Source: an uncultured Selenomonadaceae bacterium (lineage in GTDB: Bacteria > Bacillota > Negativicutes > Selenomonadales > Selenomonadaceae). From it: a DNA stretch of 34,950 nucleotides. Location: NCBI GenBank assembly GCA_905234195.1, contig CAJOFR010000018.1:1-34950 (forward strand), given 5' to 3'. Each line of letters opens with the position of its first letter. Positions within the stretch are counted from its first letter, which is position 1. Shown piece after piece: positions 1 to 8,554 of the stretch. Below the pieces are notes generated by a model that was given only the letters and a program-made list of their open reading frames with translations, was not told where the DNA came from and did not search any database. Position numbers and translations under genes: made by a program.

Positions 1-100
1 AGTGGTTCCACCTGTTCCCTTTCCGAACACAGCAGTTAAGCACTCACACGCCGAAGGTACTTCGTTGGAGACGACGCGGGAGATTAGGTATTCGCCGGTC
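1..100 (+). rRNA. rrf: 5S ribosomal RNA, 3' part (5' end outside the window)
   Basis: The sequence from base 1 carries the conserved 5S core: the CCGAACACAGCAGTTAAGC stretch around 23-41, the GCCGAAGGTACTTCG segment around 51-65 and the GGGAGATTAGG segment near 78-88. About 15 bases at the 5' end lie outside the window. The 3' boundary near base 100 is set by comparison with usual 5S length and is uncertain by a few bases. A strong hairpin with a T run follows at once, as expected for the end of an rRNA operon. The short ORF that can be read through this stretch is not a gene. Confidence 0.93.
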
Positions 101-112
101 GAAATTCTTAGA

Positions 113-146
113 AAGGTTATCGTGAAATTGGGCGATAACCTTTTTT
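113..146 (+). terminator. Rho-independent terminator of the rRNA operon
   Basis: A perfect 10-bp inverted repeat (113-122 AAGGTTATCG against 133-142) encloses a 10-base loop and runs into a stretch of six T (141-146). It sits directly after the 5S gene and before rsmD. Confidence 0.9.
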
Positions 147-198
147 GCGTGTGGATACATTTTTTTGCAGGAAAATTACCAAAATTGAAGAATAAACT

Positions 199-765
199 AT
201 GAGAATTATTACAGGCAAAGCAAAAGGGCTTAGGTTGAAAACTCCCGCCGGCTGGACTACCCGCCCGACAAGCGACCGCGTCAAGGAATCTCTTTTCAGC
301 GTGCTGAACGGCATGATTGATTTTTCCGAAGTCGAAACCGTTTTGGATATTTTCGCCGGCACGGGCTCTTTGGGGCTTGAATCCGTCTCGCGCGGCGCAG
401 AGTCAGCTGTCTTTATCGATTCAAGTACCACAGATTTAATCGGCGATAACGTCCGGCGCGCGAAGTTTGAAAATCAGTGCAGGGTTTTGCGCGGTGACTT
501 CGTCGGGCTGATGAAAAAAATTTCCCGCCAAAATCTGCAGTTCGAGCTTATTTTCAGCGACCCGCCCTATAAAAAAAATCTTGCTCAAATTTCGATTAAT
601 CTCGTCGCGGAACTTGACTTGCTGAAAATAAACGGTCTGCTTGTCGTCGAACACGGCGGCGACGAAATTTTTGACAGCTTGCCCGAAAATCTTAGCCCTG
701 TTAGAAAATTGAGTTACGGAAATACGACGACGATAGAAATTTATTCAAAAAATTTGTCGAGGTGA
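199..765 (+). CDS. rsmD: 16S rRNA (guanine-966-N2)-methyltransferase RsmD
   Basis: This gene encodes a 188-residue S-adenosylmethionine-dependent methyltransferase that modifies one guanine of 16S rRNA during 30S assembly in the cytoplasm. The N-terminus MRIITGKAKGLRL and the following RPTSDRVKESLFS segment are typical of RsmD. The SAM-binding loop is DIFAGTGSLGLE (about residues 50-61). The catalytic motif of N2-guanine methyltransferases appears as SDPPY (about residue 120). Length matches the family. The stop is 3 bp before coaD, the usual rsmD-coaD pair. The Shine-Dalgarno (GAAG near 187) is weak. Confidence 0.95.
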   Translation: MRIITGKAKGLRLKTPAGWTTRPTSDRVKESLFSVLNGMIDFSEVETVLDIFAGTGSLGLESVSRGAESAVFIDSSTTDLIGDNVRRAKFENQCRVLRGDFVGLMKKISRQNLQFELIFSDPPYKKNLAQISINLVAELDLLKINGLLVVEHGGDEIFDSLPENLSPVRKLSYGNTTTIEIYSKNLSR

Positions 766-768
766 ATC

Positions 769-1251
769 ATGAGAAAGGCAATTTGTACGGGGAGTTTTGA
801 CCCCGTCACGAACGGACATATTGATATTTTTGAGCGGGCCGCTAAGCTCGTCGACGAGTTGGTTGTTTGCGTCTTCGTCAACAAGCGGAAAAATTTTCTC
901 TTCACTATCCCCGAACGCGTCGAGTTGCTCCGCGAATCAACCCTGCATATCGATAATCTGACCGTCGATTCTTATGACGGGCTTGTTACGGATTATATCA
1001 AGGCTCACGATATTAACGTTATAATTCGCGGGTTGCGTTCGGCGGGCGATTTTGAGTACGAGTACAATCAAGCTCAAATGATTAGGCATCTCGCGCCGGA
1101 AACTACCACGATTTTTTTATTGACATCTCCGGAATTTTTGTTTATAAGTTCTTCGGGAATAAGGGAGCTTGCGCAATTTCGCGGCGACGTCCACAGGCTC
1201 GTTCCGGAATGCGTGGAAGTTGCCCTGCGTTCCAAGCAACAAGAGAAATAG
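769..1251 (+). CDS. coaD: Phosphopantetheine adenylyltransferase (CoaD)
   Basis: The enzyme transfers AMP from ATP to 4'-phosphopantetheine, the penultimate step of coenzyme A synthesis. It has 160 residues, the normal length. The nucleotidyltransferase signature is visible as GSFDPVTNGHIDI near the N-terminus (the T/HxGH motif), and the second ATP-binding motif ISSSGIRE lies near residue 126. A GAGGTGA ribosome site sits just before the ATG and overlaps the end of rsmD, so the two genes are probably co-transcribed. Confidence 0.96.
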   Translation: MRKAICTGSFDPVTNGHIDIFERAAKLVDELVVCVFVNKRKNFLFTIPERVELLRESTLHIDNLTVDSYDGLVTDYIKAHDINVIIRGLRSAGDFEYEYNQAQMIRHLAPETTTIFLLTSPEFLFISSSGIRELAQFRGDVHRLVPECVEVALRSKQQEK

Positions 1252-1281
1252 CAACTTGAATGAATCAGAAGGGGGGATGTT

Positions 1282-1878
1282 GTGCCTATGGCAGTGCGTG
1301 ATACCTTGAACAGAATAGAAAATCTCGTAGCCGGTGCGTCGCATTTGCCGCTGACCGGCAAGGCTGTCATTGACGAAGACGAGTTAGTTCACCTCGTCGA
1401 GGATTTGCGGCGGGATTTGCCTCAAGAATTGGAGCGCGCGGATGAAATTATGCGGGAGCGCGATAACCTTATCAATATGGCGCAACAGGAAGCGGATAAA
1501 ATAATTAAGCAGGCGCATGTGCGGGCGGAACAGCTCGTGGACGAAAATGACGTCGTTGTCAAGGCGCGCGAACGTTCGCGAATGGTTATTGCTCAGGCGC
1601 AACAGCAGGAAAGCGAAATTTTAAAGCGTACGAGCGAACAGGCGCGTCATTTGCAGGAGGACGCCGACCGCTACGCCAATCAAGTTTTCGATAGCCTTAT
1701 TGCCTACGTCACGAATACTGTTCAGGGCGTGAAGGCGGCAGAGGCAGGGCTTGAGCAGGCACTTCAGACCTTGCAACAAAATAAAATTCAAATGAATCAG
1801 CAGGCCGCCGCGCAGTACGCCGCCTACAACCCGCAACAGCCAACGCCGCCGCCCTCCGGTTATCAAAACACGCAATAA
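1282..1878 (+). CDS. Coiled-coil protein of unknown function (ATP synthase subunit B/H-like or DivIVA-like)
   Basis: The 198-residue protein is almost entirely charged, Gln-rich alpha helix, predicted to form a coiled coil from about residue 40 to 165, and ends in a Pro/Gln-rich tail (NPQQPTPPPSGY). No signal peptide or membrane segment is visible, so it is cytoplasmic or peripheral. Proteins of this appearance next to coaD in Bacillota are often auto-annotated as ATPase or V-type ATPase subunit H; that label rests on helical composition only. The start is GTG at 1282 behind AGGGGGGATG; an in-frame ATG at 1288 has looser spacing and is also possible. Function is unknown. Confidence 0.8.
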   Translation: MPMAVRDTLNRIENLVAGASHLPLTGKAVIDEDELVHLVEDLRRDLPQELERADEIMRERDNLINMAQQEADKIIKQAHVRAEQLVDENDVVVKARERSRMVIAQAQQQESEILKRTSEQARHLQEDADRYANQVFDSLIAYVTNTVQGVKAAEAGLEQALQTLQQNKIQMNQQAAAQYAAYNPQQPTPPPSGYQNTQ

Positions 1879-1894
1879 GACGAGGAATTTTATC

Positions 1895-3040
1895 ATGAAA
1901 ACTATCATAAATGGGAAAACTATTTTGCCGGACACGTCCGGTAATTTTTTTGTAAGCAACGAAAATATTACCTTCGACGAAAAAATTATTGACGTCGGGA
2001 ATTTTTATGACGCCGCAGAAATTATCGACGCGGAAAATAATTTTGTCGCGCCGGGATTTATAAACATTCACATTCACGGCTGCGCGGGCTGTGACGCGAT
2101 GGACGATTCGCCCTCCGCGCTCGAAAAAATCTGCGCGTTTTTGCCGGCTTGCGGCGTGACGGGTTTTTTGCCCACGACTATGACGACGCCGCTTGAAGAT
2201 ATTAAACGCGCTCTGATAAATATCCGCGAAAAAATTTCAGCGCAAGAAAAAAATCTCGGCGGCGCAAAAATTCTCGGCGCACATGTAGAAGGACCTTTTA
2301 TCAGCGAAAAATTTTGCGGCGCGCAGGACAAAAAAAGTATTCGGCGCGCGGATTTTAACCTGCTTGCCGAATTTGCCGACGTCGTAAAAATTATCACCAT
2401 TGCCCCCGAAGAACTCAACGACTTCGATTTTATTGACCGTTGCCGCGAAAAAAATATTATCGTCTCGATTGGACACAGCGCGGCGGATTACGACACCGCC
2501 CTTGCCGCGATTCGGCGCGGAGCGACGCACATTACTCATTTTTTCAACGCGCAGAGCGGACTTCACCATCGCAAGCCGAATATCGTTGGCGCGGCGTTCG
2601 ATTCAAATGTTGTCGTTGAGCTGATAACTGACAACGTCCACGTTCACCCCGCCGTCCAGCGTCTCGTTTGGAAGGTTAAGCCCCGCGACGAGATTATTTT
2701 GATAACGGATTCGATGCGGGCTTGCGGGGTTGGTGACGGGGTTAGCGAACTCGGCGGGCAAAAAGTTTTCGTCAAGGGGAATTTAGCCACGCTGGAGAAT
2801 GGAAATATTGCGGCAAGTGTTGCCAAAATGAATGACGTCGTGAAAAATTTCCGCGCGAATACTTCAATCGACGTGGCTGAAGTTGTCGAGCTGGTGACGA
2901 AAAATCCTGCGCGCGATTTAAAAATTTATGACAATCTCGGCTCGTTGGAGGTGGGCAAGGCGGCAGATATTGTTATCTTCGACGAAAATTTCAACGTTCA
3001 AAAAACTTTCGTTAATGGAATATGTTTTTCTAATTCCTAA
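1895..3040 (+). CDS. nagA: N-acetylglucosamine-6-phosphate deacetylase
   Basis: This amidohydrolase removes acetate from N-acetylglucosamine-6-phosphate, feeding amino-sugar recycling and peptidoglycan precursor supply. The 381-residue length fits. Metal and substrate motifs appear in order: HIHG near residue 60, AHVEGPF near 130 (metal-binding Glu), IGHS near 193, THFFNA near 214 (usually THLFNA) and the catalytic Asp in ITDSM near 273. The C-terminal GSLEVGKAADIVIFDE segment closes the small beta domain typical of the superfamily. No nagB lies beside it. The gene begins 16 bp after the coiled-coil gene with a GACGAGGAA site, so it probably belongs to the rsmD-coaD transcript. Confidence 0.93.
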   Translation: MKTIINGKTILPDTSGNFFVSNENITFDEKIIDVGNFYDAAEIIDAENNFVAPGFINIHIHGCAGCDAMDDSPSALEKICAFLPACGVTGFLPTTMTTPLEDIKRALINIREKISAQEKNLGGAKILGAHVEGPFISEKFCGAQDKKSIRRADFNLLAEFADVVKIITIAPEELNDFDFIDRCREKNIIVSIGHSAADYDTALAAIRRGATHITHFFNAQSGLHHRKPNIVGAAFDSNVVVELITDNVHVHPAVQRLVWKVKPRDEIILITDSMRACGVGDGVSELGGQKVFVKGNLATLENGNIAASVAKMNDVVKNFRANTSIDVAEVVELVTKNPARDLKIYDNLGSLEVGKAADIVIFDENFNVQKTFVNGICFSNS

Positions 3041-3194
3041 TTATTCCGTCTCCAAAAGAGTTTGGAGCTCTTCTTTTCTTTTGGCGCAAAAGAAAAGAAG
3101 CAAAAGAAAACTGCCCGCAGAGGTCGCATCACGCGACCAAATGCGGGCGGCCGCACATCCCTGTGCCCCCTCTTCAAAATAAAATCTCTAGTCC
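3041..3194 (+). repeat. Convergent intergenic block with three consecutive hairpins
   Basis: The spacer between the converging nagA and larB genes holds three inverted repeats in a row. The first pairs CTCCAAA (3050-3056) with 3061-3067. The second pairs 14 bp perfectly (3070-3083 with 3087-3100) across a 3-base loop; its arms are pyrimidine- and purine-rich. The third is compound: GCCCGCA (3113-3119) with 3142-3148 enclosing GGTCGC (3122-3127) with 3133-3138. The second could terminate transcription from either side. The whole block looks like a dispersed intergenic element, but no second copy was found in this window. Confidence 0.6.
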
Positions 3195-3977
3195 CTAGTC
3201 ACTAACAACTAAATTAATCTTGTTGATTTTGCTCGCAAGGACACCCGCGCCAAAACCATTGTCGATATTCACGACGGAAACCCCCGCCGCGCAGCTGTTC
3301 AGCATTGCCAAAAGCGCGGCAAGCCCATTAAACGACGCACCGTAACCGATACTCGTCGGCACCGCGATAACCGGCTTATCAGTCAGCCCGCCCACGACAC
3401 TCGCCAGCGCGCCCTCCATTCCGGCGACGGCAATTATCACATTGGCAGTCTCAATCTCTTTCAGGTGAGCGAAAAGCCGGTGAATCCCCGCAACGCCGCA
3501 ATCGTAACAAGCCCCGACCGTGTTGCCGAAAAGATACGCCGTCAAACGCGCCTCTTCCGCAACGGGCATATCGCTTGTCCCAGCCGTGACGATTAAAATT
3601 TTTCGAGTGTCGTCGCGGCGGATTTTTTTATTTCTGTCGACGTAAATCATCTTTGAAATTTCGTCGAACTGCGCGGCGGGCACTGCGTCAATCAAAAATT
3701 CGTACTTCTCGCGGTCAGCGCGCGTGGCAATCAAATTCCCGTCGCCGCGTTCGTAAAGTGATTTGAAAATCGCGCGGAGCTGCTCCTTAGTTTTGCCGGC
3801 AGCGTATACGACTTCAGGGAAACCTTGACGAAGTTCGCGGGCATGATCCACCGACGCAAAACCTAAATTTTCTACGGCGTGCAACGGCAAATTTTTCAGC
3901 CGGGCAATCGCGTCCGTCTCGGAAATTTTTTCGGATTTATAGTCGTGCAAGAATTCTAATAAATCTTTTTCATTCAT
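3195..3977 (-). CDS. larB: Nickel pincer cofactor biosynthesis protein LarB (PurE/AIR-carboxylase-like)
   Basis: LarB carboxylates and hydrolyses nicotinic acid adenine dinucleotide to pyridinium-3,5-biscarboxylic acid mononucleotide, the first step toward the nickel pincer cofactor of lactate racemase. The 260 residues match the family. The C-terminal half is the PurE-like domain with TAGTSDMPVAEEA near 130, VAGMEGALASVVGGL near 185 and the very conserved PTSIGYGASFNGLAALLAML near 210. It is the last gene of the serS operon, 5 bp after the PLP lyase gene. Neither larC nor larE is in the window, so the cofactor pathway, if complete, must be finished elsewhere. Confidence 0.93.
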   Translation of the reverse strand: MNEKDLLEFLHDYKSEKISETDAIARLKNLPLHAVENLGFASVDHARELRQGFPEVVYAAGKTKEQLRAIFKSLYERGDGNLIATRADREKYEFLIDAVPAAQFDEISKMIYVDRNKKIRRDDTRKILIVTAGTSDMPVAEEARLTAYLFGNTVGACYDCGVAGIHRLFAHLKEIETANVIIAVAGMEGALASVVGGLTDKPVIAVPTSIGYGASFNGLAALLAMLNSCAAGVSVVNIDNGFGAGVLASKINKINLVVSD

Positions 3978-3982
3978 TTTTT

Positions 3983-5218
3983 CTAATCCTCAGTTACCAG
4001 ACGAGCTGCCGCCAAAATTGCTATAGCCGCGTGCTCGAAAGTCAGCCCGCCTTGCAGATAGACCGCGTAGGGAGCGCGCAGGGGGCCGTCCGCACTAAGT
4101 TCGATTGACGCGCCCTGCACGAAAGTTCCCGCCGCCATGATAACTTTGTCTTCGTAGCCGGGCATATCCCACGCCTCCGGCACGGCGAACGAATCGACTG
4201 GCGAATAATTTTGAATCGCGCGGCAAAATTTTATCAGCTTGTCCGCAGATTTTAACTCTATAGCTTGAATTATGTCGCCGCGAATTTCCGTAGGCAGGGG
4301 ACGAGTATTGTAGCCGAGCTGCGAAAAAATTCCCGCCGCAAAAATCGCCGCCTTTATCGCTTGGGCGGTGACATGCGGCGCAACGAACAACCCTTGATAC
4401 AAAAGACGCGGCGCGCCCAGACTTGCACCCAGCTCGTTGCCCATGCCCGGCGCAGTCAGCCGATAAGATGCGAGCTCGACGAGATTTTTTTTGCCGACAA
4501 TGTAGCCGCCGGTAGGAGCAAGCCCGCCGCCGATATTTTTAATCAGACTGCCCGCAACGATATCCGCGCCGACTTCCACCGGCTCGCGCGCCTCGACAAA
4601 TTCGCCGTAACAATTATCAACGAAAGTCACGCAAGCCGGATTGATTTTCTTGACCGTCGCGCAGATTTTTTCGACGTCGTCAATCGTCAGCGGCTCCCGC
4701 ATGGAATATCCCCGCGACCGCTGAATTAACGCCAGCTTCGTTTTGGAAGTCACGGCGTTTTTTATTTCGTCAAAGTCCACCTTGTTATTTTTAATCGGAA
4801 CTTCACGATAGCCGATGCCAAATTCTTTCAGCGAACCGCGCGAATCATGAGCATGCCCGATAACCGTTTGCATTGTGTCGTAAGGCTCGCCGGTCAGCGA
4901 AATCATTTCGTCGTTAGGGCGCAGAATCCCGAAAAGAACCGTCGCCAGCGCATGAGTGCCGGAAACAAATTGCGTGCGGACAAGTGCCGCCTCCGCCTTG
5001 AAGACGCGGGCAAAAAGTTCGTCAAGTTTTTCGCGCCCGATGTCGCCGTAAGCGTAGCCCGTCGAAGTTTTGAAATGCGCGTCGGAAATTTTCAGCTCGC
5101 GCATCGCCTCCAAAACCTTCAGCGTATTAATTTCCGAAACTTCCTCGACGTGAACGAACTGCCCGCGAATTTCCTCAAGCACGGATTTTTTCAAGCCCAA
5201 AAATTTTTCGTCAATCAT
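3983..5218 (-). CDS. PLP-dependent lyase of the aluminium resistance / methionine gamma-lyase-like family (Alum_res)
   Basis: The 411-residue protein belongs to a fold-type I PLP enzyme family annotated as aluminium resistance protein, cystathionine beta-lyase-like or methionine gamma-lyase family protein. The substrate has not been firmly assigned for the family. Visible marks are [17 protein letters not shown] near residue 80 (PLP phosphate region), VDNCYGEF near 200 (the Asp that pairs with the pyridine nitrogen) and [18 protein letters not shown] near 222, where the Lys should carry the cofactor. The start ATG overlaps the serS stop in an ATGA junction, implying translational coupling. 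No metal-resistance genes are nearby, so a role in sulfur amino-acid breakdown is as likely as any. Confidence 0.88.
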   Translation of the reverse strand: MIDEKFLGLKKSVLEEIRGQFVHVEEVSEINTLKVLEAMRELKISDAHFKTSTGYAYGDIGREKLDELFARVFKAEAALVRTQFVSGTHALATVLFGILRPNDEMISLTGEPYDTMQTVIGHAHDSRGSLKEFGIGYREVPIKNNKVDFDEIKNAVTSKTKLALIQRSRGYSMREPLTIDDVEKICATVKKINPACVTFVDNCYGEFVEAREPVEVGADIVAGSLIKNIGGGLAPTGGYIVGKKNLVELASYRLTAPGMGNELGASLGAPRLLYQGLFVAPHVTAQAIKAAIFAAGIFSQLGYNTRPLPTEIRGDIIQAIELKSADKLIKFCRAIQNYSPVDSFAVPEAWDMPGYEDKVIMAAGTFVQGASIELSADGPLRAPYAVYLQGGLTFEHAAIAILAAARLVTED

Positions 5219-6486
5219 TTTATAATCTCGACGCCGCCCATGTACGGAACCAACGCGGCAGGAATTTTAACGGAACCGTCCGCCTGCTGATAATTTTCCA
5301 GAATCGCGGCAACAGTCCTGCCGACGGCGATACCCGACCCGTTCAGAGTGTGGACAAATTCCGGCTTAGATTTATTGTCGCGGCGGAACTTGATATTCGC
5401 GCGGCGCGCCTGATAATCTGTGCAGTTGGAGCAGGAAGAAATTTCGCGGTACTTGTTTTGCGCGGGCATCCAAACTTCAATGTCGTAAGTCTTCGCGGAA
5501 GTGAAACTCATGTCGCCGGTGCACAGCAAAACCACGCGATAAGGGATCTCCAAAATTTTCAGCACGTCTTCAGCCGCCGCAACCATGCTTTCCAGTTCGT
5601 CCCAAGAATCTTCGGGCTTAGTGAACTTAATCAGCTCGACCTTGTTGAATTGGTGTTGACGAATAAGCCCGCGCGTATCACGACCGGCAGCCCCCGCCTC
5701 CGCGCGAAAACACGCCGTGTAACAACTGATATATTCGGGCAGCTGTTCGGCGGATAAAATTTCGTCGCGGTGATAATTCGTCGTCGGAACTTCGGCGGTG
5801 GGTACGAGATAAAATTCTGCGCCTTCGATTTTGAACATGTCTTCGGCAAATTTCGGGAGCTGCCCCGTGCCAATCATGCTGTCGCGGTTGACAATGTATG
5901 GCGCAAGCATTTCCGTGTAGCCGTGCTTGTTCGCGTGCAAGTCCATCATGAAATTTATGCAGGCGCGCTCCAGGCGTGCACCCAGCCCGCGATAAAAAGT
6001 AAACCTTGCTCCGGAAACTTTTGCCGCGCGATCGAAGTCAAGGATATTTAAATCCGTGCCGATTTCCCAATGGGCTTTCGGCGCGAAGTCAAATTTTCTC
6101 GGCTCCCCGAAACGACGAACTTCCGGATTTTGCGTGTCGTCGACGCCGACGGGAACATCTTCCTTTGGAACGTTGGGGATATTCAGCAGGAAGTCGCGCA
6201 GATTATTTTCGACTTCGCGCAGTTCGTTATCGAGCGCGGAAATTTTTTCGCCGACGGCGCGCATCTCCGCAGAAATGGCAGTCGTATCTTCGCCGGATTT
6301 TTTCATTGCGCCGATTTTTTTTGAAGTCGAATTGCGTTGGCTTTTAAGCTGTTCGGTTTCGTTGAGAATTTCGCGGCGTTTCTTTTCCAGTTCGGTGAAG
6401 CCGTCCAAATTCAAAGAGTTGTTACGATTTTTCAGCATAGTACGAACAAAATCGAGATTGTCGCGTACAAATTTCATATCGAGCAT
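5215..6486 (-). CDS. serS: Seryl-tRNA synthetase
   Basis: The enzyme charges tRNA-Ser with serine. From the ATG at 6486 it has 423 residues, the normal size; this start has an excellent AGGAGGG site at 6491-6497. The longer frame up to 6570 adds 28 residues unlike any SerS and is rejected. The N-terminal arm (residues about 30-100) is a long coiled coil. Class II motifs follow: motif 2 around [20 protein letters not shown], and motif 3 as [18 protein letters not shown] near the C-terminus. There is no room for a T-box in the 55 bp before the gene. Confidence 0.96.
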   Translation of the reverse strand: MLDMKFVRDNLDFVRTMLKNRNNSLNLDGFTELEKKRREILNETEQLKSQRNSTSKKIGAMKKSGEDTTAISAEMRAVGEKISALDNELREVENNLRDFLLNIPNVPKEDVPVGVDDTQNPEVRRFGEPRKFDFAPKAHWEIGTDLNILDFDRAAKVSGARFTFYRGLGARLERACINFMMDLHANKHGYTEMLAPYIVNRDSMIGTGQLPKFAEDMFKIEGAEFYLVPTAEVPTTNYHRDEILSAEQLPEYISCYTACFRAEAGAAGRDTRGLIRQHQFNKVELIKFTKPEDSWDELESMVAAAEDVLKILEIPYRVVLLCTGDMSFTSAKTYDIEVWMPAQNKYREISSCSNCTDYQARRANIKFRRDNKSKPEFVHTLNGSGIAVGRTVAAILENYQQADGSVKIPAALVPYMGGVEIIK

Positions 6487-6541
6487 AAAATTCCCTCCTG
6501 AAGTAAAACATTTTTGTTTATAGCAAAAAAAATCAAGCCTG

Positions 6542-6925
6542 TCAACCTTTGACGGCCTTTCTTTTTGCAAAGTAATTCCACAGCGTCACGACGACGGTTG
6601 CGGCAAGTTTTGCGATTAGGTAGTGTAAAAAAATTATTTCCACGAAAAACCACATGCACACTTGATTTAAGCCCAACCCCACGACGCTTGAGCCGATAAA
6701 AATTGCCGCCTGCTTCGGTGTTTGTCGACGCGCGCCCTTGAAGACGTAGACGACGCACAGCCAATAGTTGAAGATGACCGACGCCGTGAACGAGATGCCC
6801 GCCGAATACAGGTAGTGCACGCCGAAAAATTCCGTCAAGGTGAAAAGAATCGTGCAGTCCACGATAAGCGACAGCCCGCCGACGAAACAAAATCTTACCA
6901 GCTCCAAAAAATTTTCGCGTTTCAT
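6542..6925 (-). CDS. GtrA-family polytopic membrane protein
   Basis: The 127-residue protein has four predicted membrane helices (about residues 8-28, 35-57, 73-95 and 99-120) and short basic ends, the standard architecture of the GtrA/DPMS-type family. Members are thought to help flip or position undecaprenyl-linked sugars for cell-surface glycosylation; direct biochemical evidence is limited to a few cases. The N-terminal [19 protein letters not shown] segment is typical. Its start overlaps the stop of the upstream deacetylase-like gene by 4 bp, suggesting the two products work together on a surface glycan. Confidence 0.9.
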   Translation of the reverse strand: MKRENFLELVRFCFVGGLSLIVDCTILFTLTEFFGVHYLYSAGISFTASVIFNYWLCVVYVFKGARRQTPKQAAIFIGSSVVGLGLNQVCMWFFVEIIFLHYLIAKLAATVVVTLWNYFAKRKAVKG

Positions 6926-7773
6926 TTTTCCGCCAAAAGTTCATTGTAATTTGTGACGACGATATTTTTTTCTTCGAGCAGTTGCAAAATTTTCGGGGAA
7001 GTCACGGCGGCGAGCTCCTGTTCGTAATCGTGATTCCAGTTGCAATAATCCTGCAGAAATTTGTTGTTCGTCCCGACGTGCACCATAACTTCGGTTGTGC
7101 CCTCCTGCATATTTTCGATGACGTCCGACAAAAATTCTTCGCTGACGGATCTGTTTCCGATAAGCCCGGCGAAATTTTCGGGTGTCAAAAAATTTTTCTC
7201 TTGAGCTTTTTTCCTGGCGATTTTCGTGAGTATGGAAAAGCCGAACAACGTGCAAATTTGCCGAAAAGTTTTCGGAGACTTGTCAAGAATTTTCGTGTCC
7301 GCAATGCGCACCTTTTTAATCCCCGCCGCGCCCGCGACCTCGAACGCAATTTCGGAGACGCCGGGCAGGTGGTGCAAATGCGTGTGGCTGTCGAAATGCG
7401 TTATCTTCAAACCTGCGCGACGAATCTTTTCAATCTGCGCGGCAAGTTCGGATTTAATTTCGTCGTTGGAAATTTTTCCTTGACAATAAGCCGTCACAAA
7501 CTTTTCGTAAGTTTCAAACAGAGTGCCCTTTTCGGTGACGAGCGTGGGAATTTCTTCGGGCGGCAGGACGGGCGCGCAGTCGACAAGAGTAAAATGAACC
7601 CCGACGCCCAAATTTGGATTTCTATTCGCGATTTTAACGGCGTCGTCAAAAGCCGCACCGCCCGCCATCATTGTCGTTGACCGAACGCAACCTTCACGAA
7701 CGGCCTTTTCTATAGCGCGATTGATAAATTCGTGATAACCGAAGTCGTCAGCGTTCACAATTATTTTTTTCAA
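6922..7773 (-). CDS. ChbG/YdjC-family carbohydrate deacetylase
   Basis: The 283-residue protein has the YdjC/ChbG/HpnK family plan. The metal-binding motif NADDFGYHEFINRAI is at the extreme N-terminus. GVGVHFTLVD near residue 56 and HFDSHTHLHHLPGV near 125 supply further metal and catalytic His residues. Family members remove acetyl groups from chito-oligosaccharides or from lipid-linked sugars. Coupling to a GtrA-like gene favours a lipid-linked or surface-sugar substrate here, which is inference. The start is a TTG at 7771-7773; no in-frame ATG lies upstream and the ribosome site (GGGGG) is weak. It is the first gene of the five-gene operon that runs to larB. Confidence 0.9.
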   Translation of the reverse strand: MKKIIVNADDFGYHEFINRAIEKAVREGCVRSTTMMAGGAAFDDAVKIANRNPNLGVGVHFTLVDCAPVLPPEEIPTLVTEKGTLFETYEKFVTAYCQGKISNDEIKSELAAQIEKIRRAGLKITHFDSHTHLHHLPGVSEIAFEVAGAAGIKKVRIADTKILDKSPKTFRQICTLFGFSILTKIARKKAQEKNFLTPENFAGLIGNRSVSEEFLSDVIENMQEGTTEVMVHVGTNNKFLQDYCNWNHDYEQELAAVTSPKILQLLEEKNIVVTNYNELLAEK

Positions 7774-7789
7774 GACTAAGCCCCCAAAA

Positions 7790-7817
7790 TAAAAAAGCGG
7801 AGATTAAATTTCCCCGC
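7790..7817 (-). terminator. Terminator of the ChW-repeat gene
   Basis: On the minus strand GCGGGG (7817-7812) pairs with CTCCGC (7802-7797), including one G-U pair, across a 9-base A/T loop, followed by a run of six T (7796-7791). It lies between the ChW-repeat gene and the deacetylase-like gene, so it should separate or attenuate the two transcripts. Confidence 0.7.
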
Positions 7818-7828
7818 GCCGAAAATTT

Positions 7829-8518
7829 TTACCAACTATTTCCTTGACGTCTGTTGGATCTTCTCCAGTCGTCGTAGTCGTCATAATCATCGTCGTAGCG
7901 ACTTCTTCCTGAAGAGTTGTCCCAGTTGCCGGAGTTCCTGCGGTCGTTGTATCTGTCGTCTTCGTCGTAACGGTGGCGGCGGTCGTGGGAATATCTGTCG
8001 TCGTCGTCGTCGTACCTGTCATAGCGGGAGCTGCTCCCTCTGTTCCTGAAGGAAATTTGAATCGCCTCAATCGCGCGACCTTGTCCGGTGGTGCCGGCAA
8101 TATCGCCGTTCCTCACCCAATCCAGCCAGCCTCTTTTTGAAACGTAGACGCGATAATAAATATCGTAGTTGTTGGAGTAGCTGCTACTCAAGCGGATAGC
8201 GATTGCCTCCATTTGTTTGCCTTCGCCGGTCGTGCCCGCTACTTCACCGCCGCGCCGCCAGCCCTGCCAGCCGATTTTCGCGATATGCGCGTTGTAGGAA
8301 ATGGCGTTGTTGTTGTCCGCGTTGATAACAATCGCCTCAATCGGTCGGCTCTGTCCTGTTGTTCCCGCCGTCGAACCATTGCGCACTCTCGACATCCAGC
8401 CGAGACCCGAAACATGAACTTCGTAAGTGACATTGGGAACTGCCTGCGCCGTACCGAAAATTACGAAACACATCAAAAATGCAAACGCACTGAAAATTTT
8501 CTTAAATCCGTAGCCCAT
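7829..8518 (-). CDS. Secreted protein with three ChW repeats and an Asp/Arg/Tyr-rich tail
   Basis: The 229-residue precursor has a Sec signal peptide (basic MGYGFKK, then a hydrophobic stretch, cleavage probably after GTAQA). Three consecutive ChW (clostridial hydrophobic, conserved Trp) repeats follow at about residues 30-70, 75-117 and 120-158. Each has a GLGW/KIGW/KRGW turn, a conserved downstream Trp, then AGTTGxxxxxEAI. ChW repeats occur in exported, surface-associated proteins of Gram-positive anaerobes and are thought to bind surface ligands. The last 70 residues are low-complexity Asp, Arg, Tyr, Ser and Asn, strongly zwitterionic. The gene has a good ribosome site (GAGGTGAT) and its own promoter and terminator. 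Confidence 0.88.
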   Translation of the reverse strand: MGYGFKKIFSAFAFLMCFVIFGTAQAVPNVTYEVHVSGLGWMSRVRNGSTAGTTGQSRPIEAIVINADNNNAISYNAHIAKIGWQGWRRGGEVAGTTGEGKQMEAIAIRLSSSYSNNYDIYYRVYVSKRGWLDWVRNGDIAGTTGQGRAIEAIQISFRNRGSSSRYDRYDDDDDRYSHDRRHRYDEDDRYNDRRNSGNWDNSSGRSRYDDDYDDYDDWRRSNRRQGNSW

Positions 8519-8554
8519 AGCGAATCACCTCGATTAATTTTTTTAATCAAAAAT

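Noticed and set aside
2-202. 66-codon plus-strand ORF at the window start
   Set aside because: It runs through the 5S rRNA gene and its terminator.
5215-6570. Longer serS start at 6570
   Set aside because: The additional 28 residues are unlike SerS and lie upstream of an ideal ribosome site for the ATG at 6486.
7804-8100. Thr-rich 98-codon minus-strand ORF
   Set aside because: Out-of-frame reading of the Asp/Arg-rich tail of the ChW-repeat gene.
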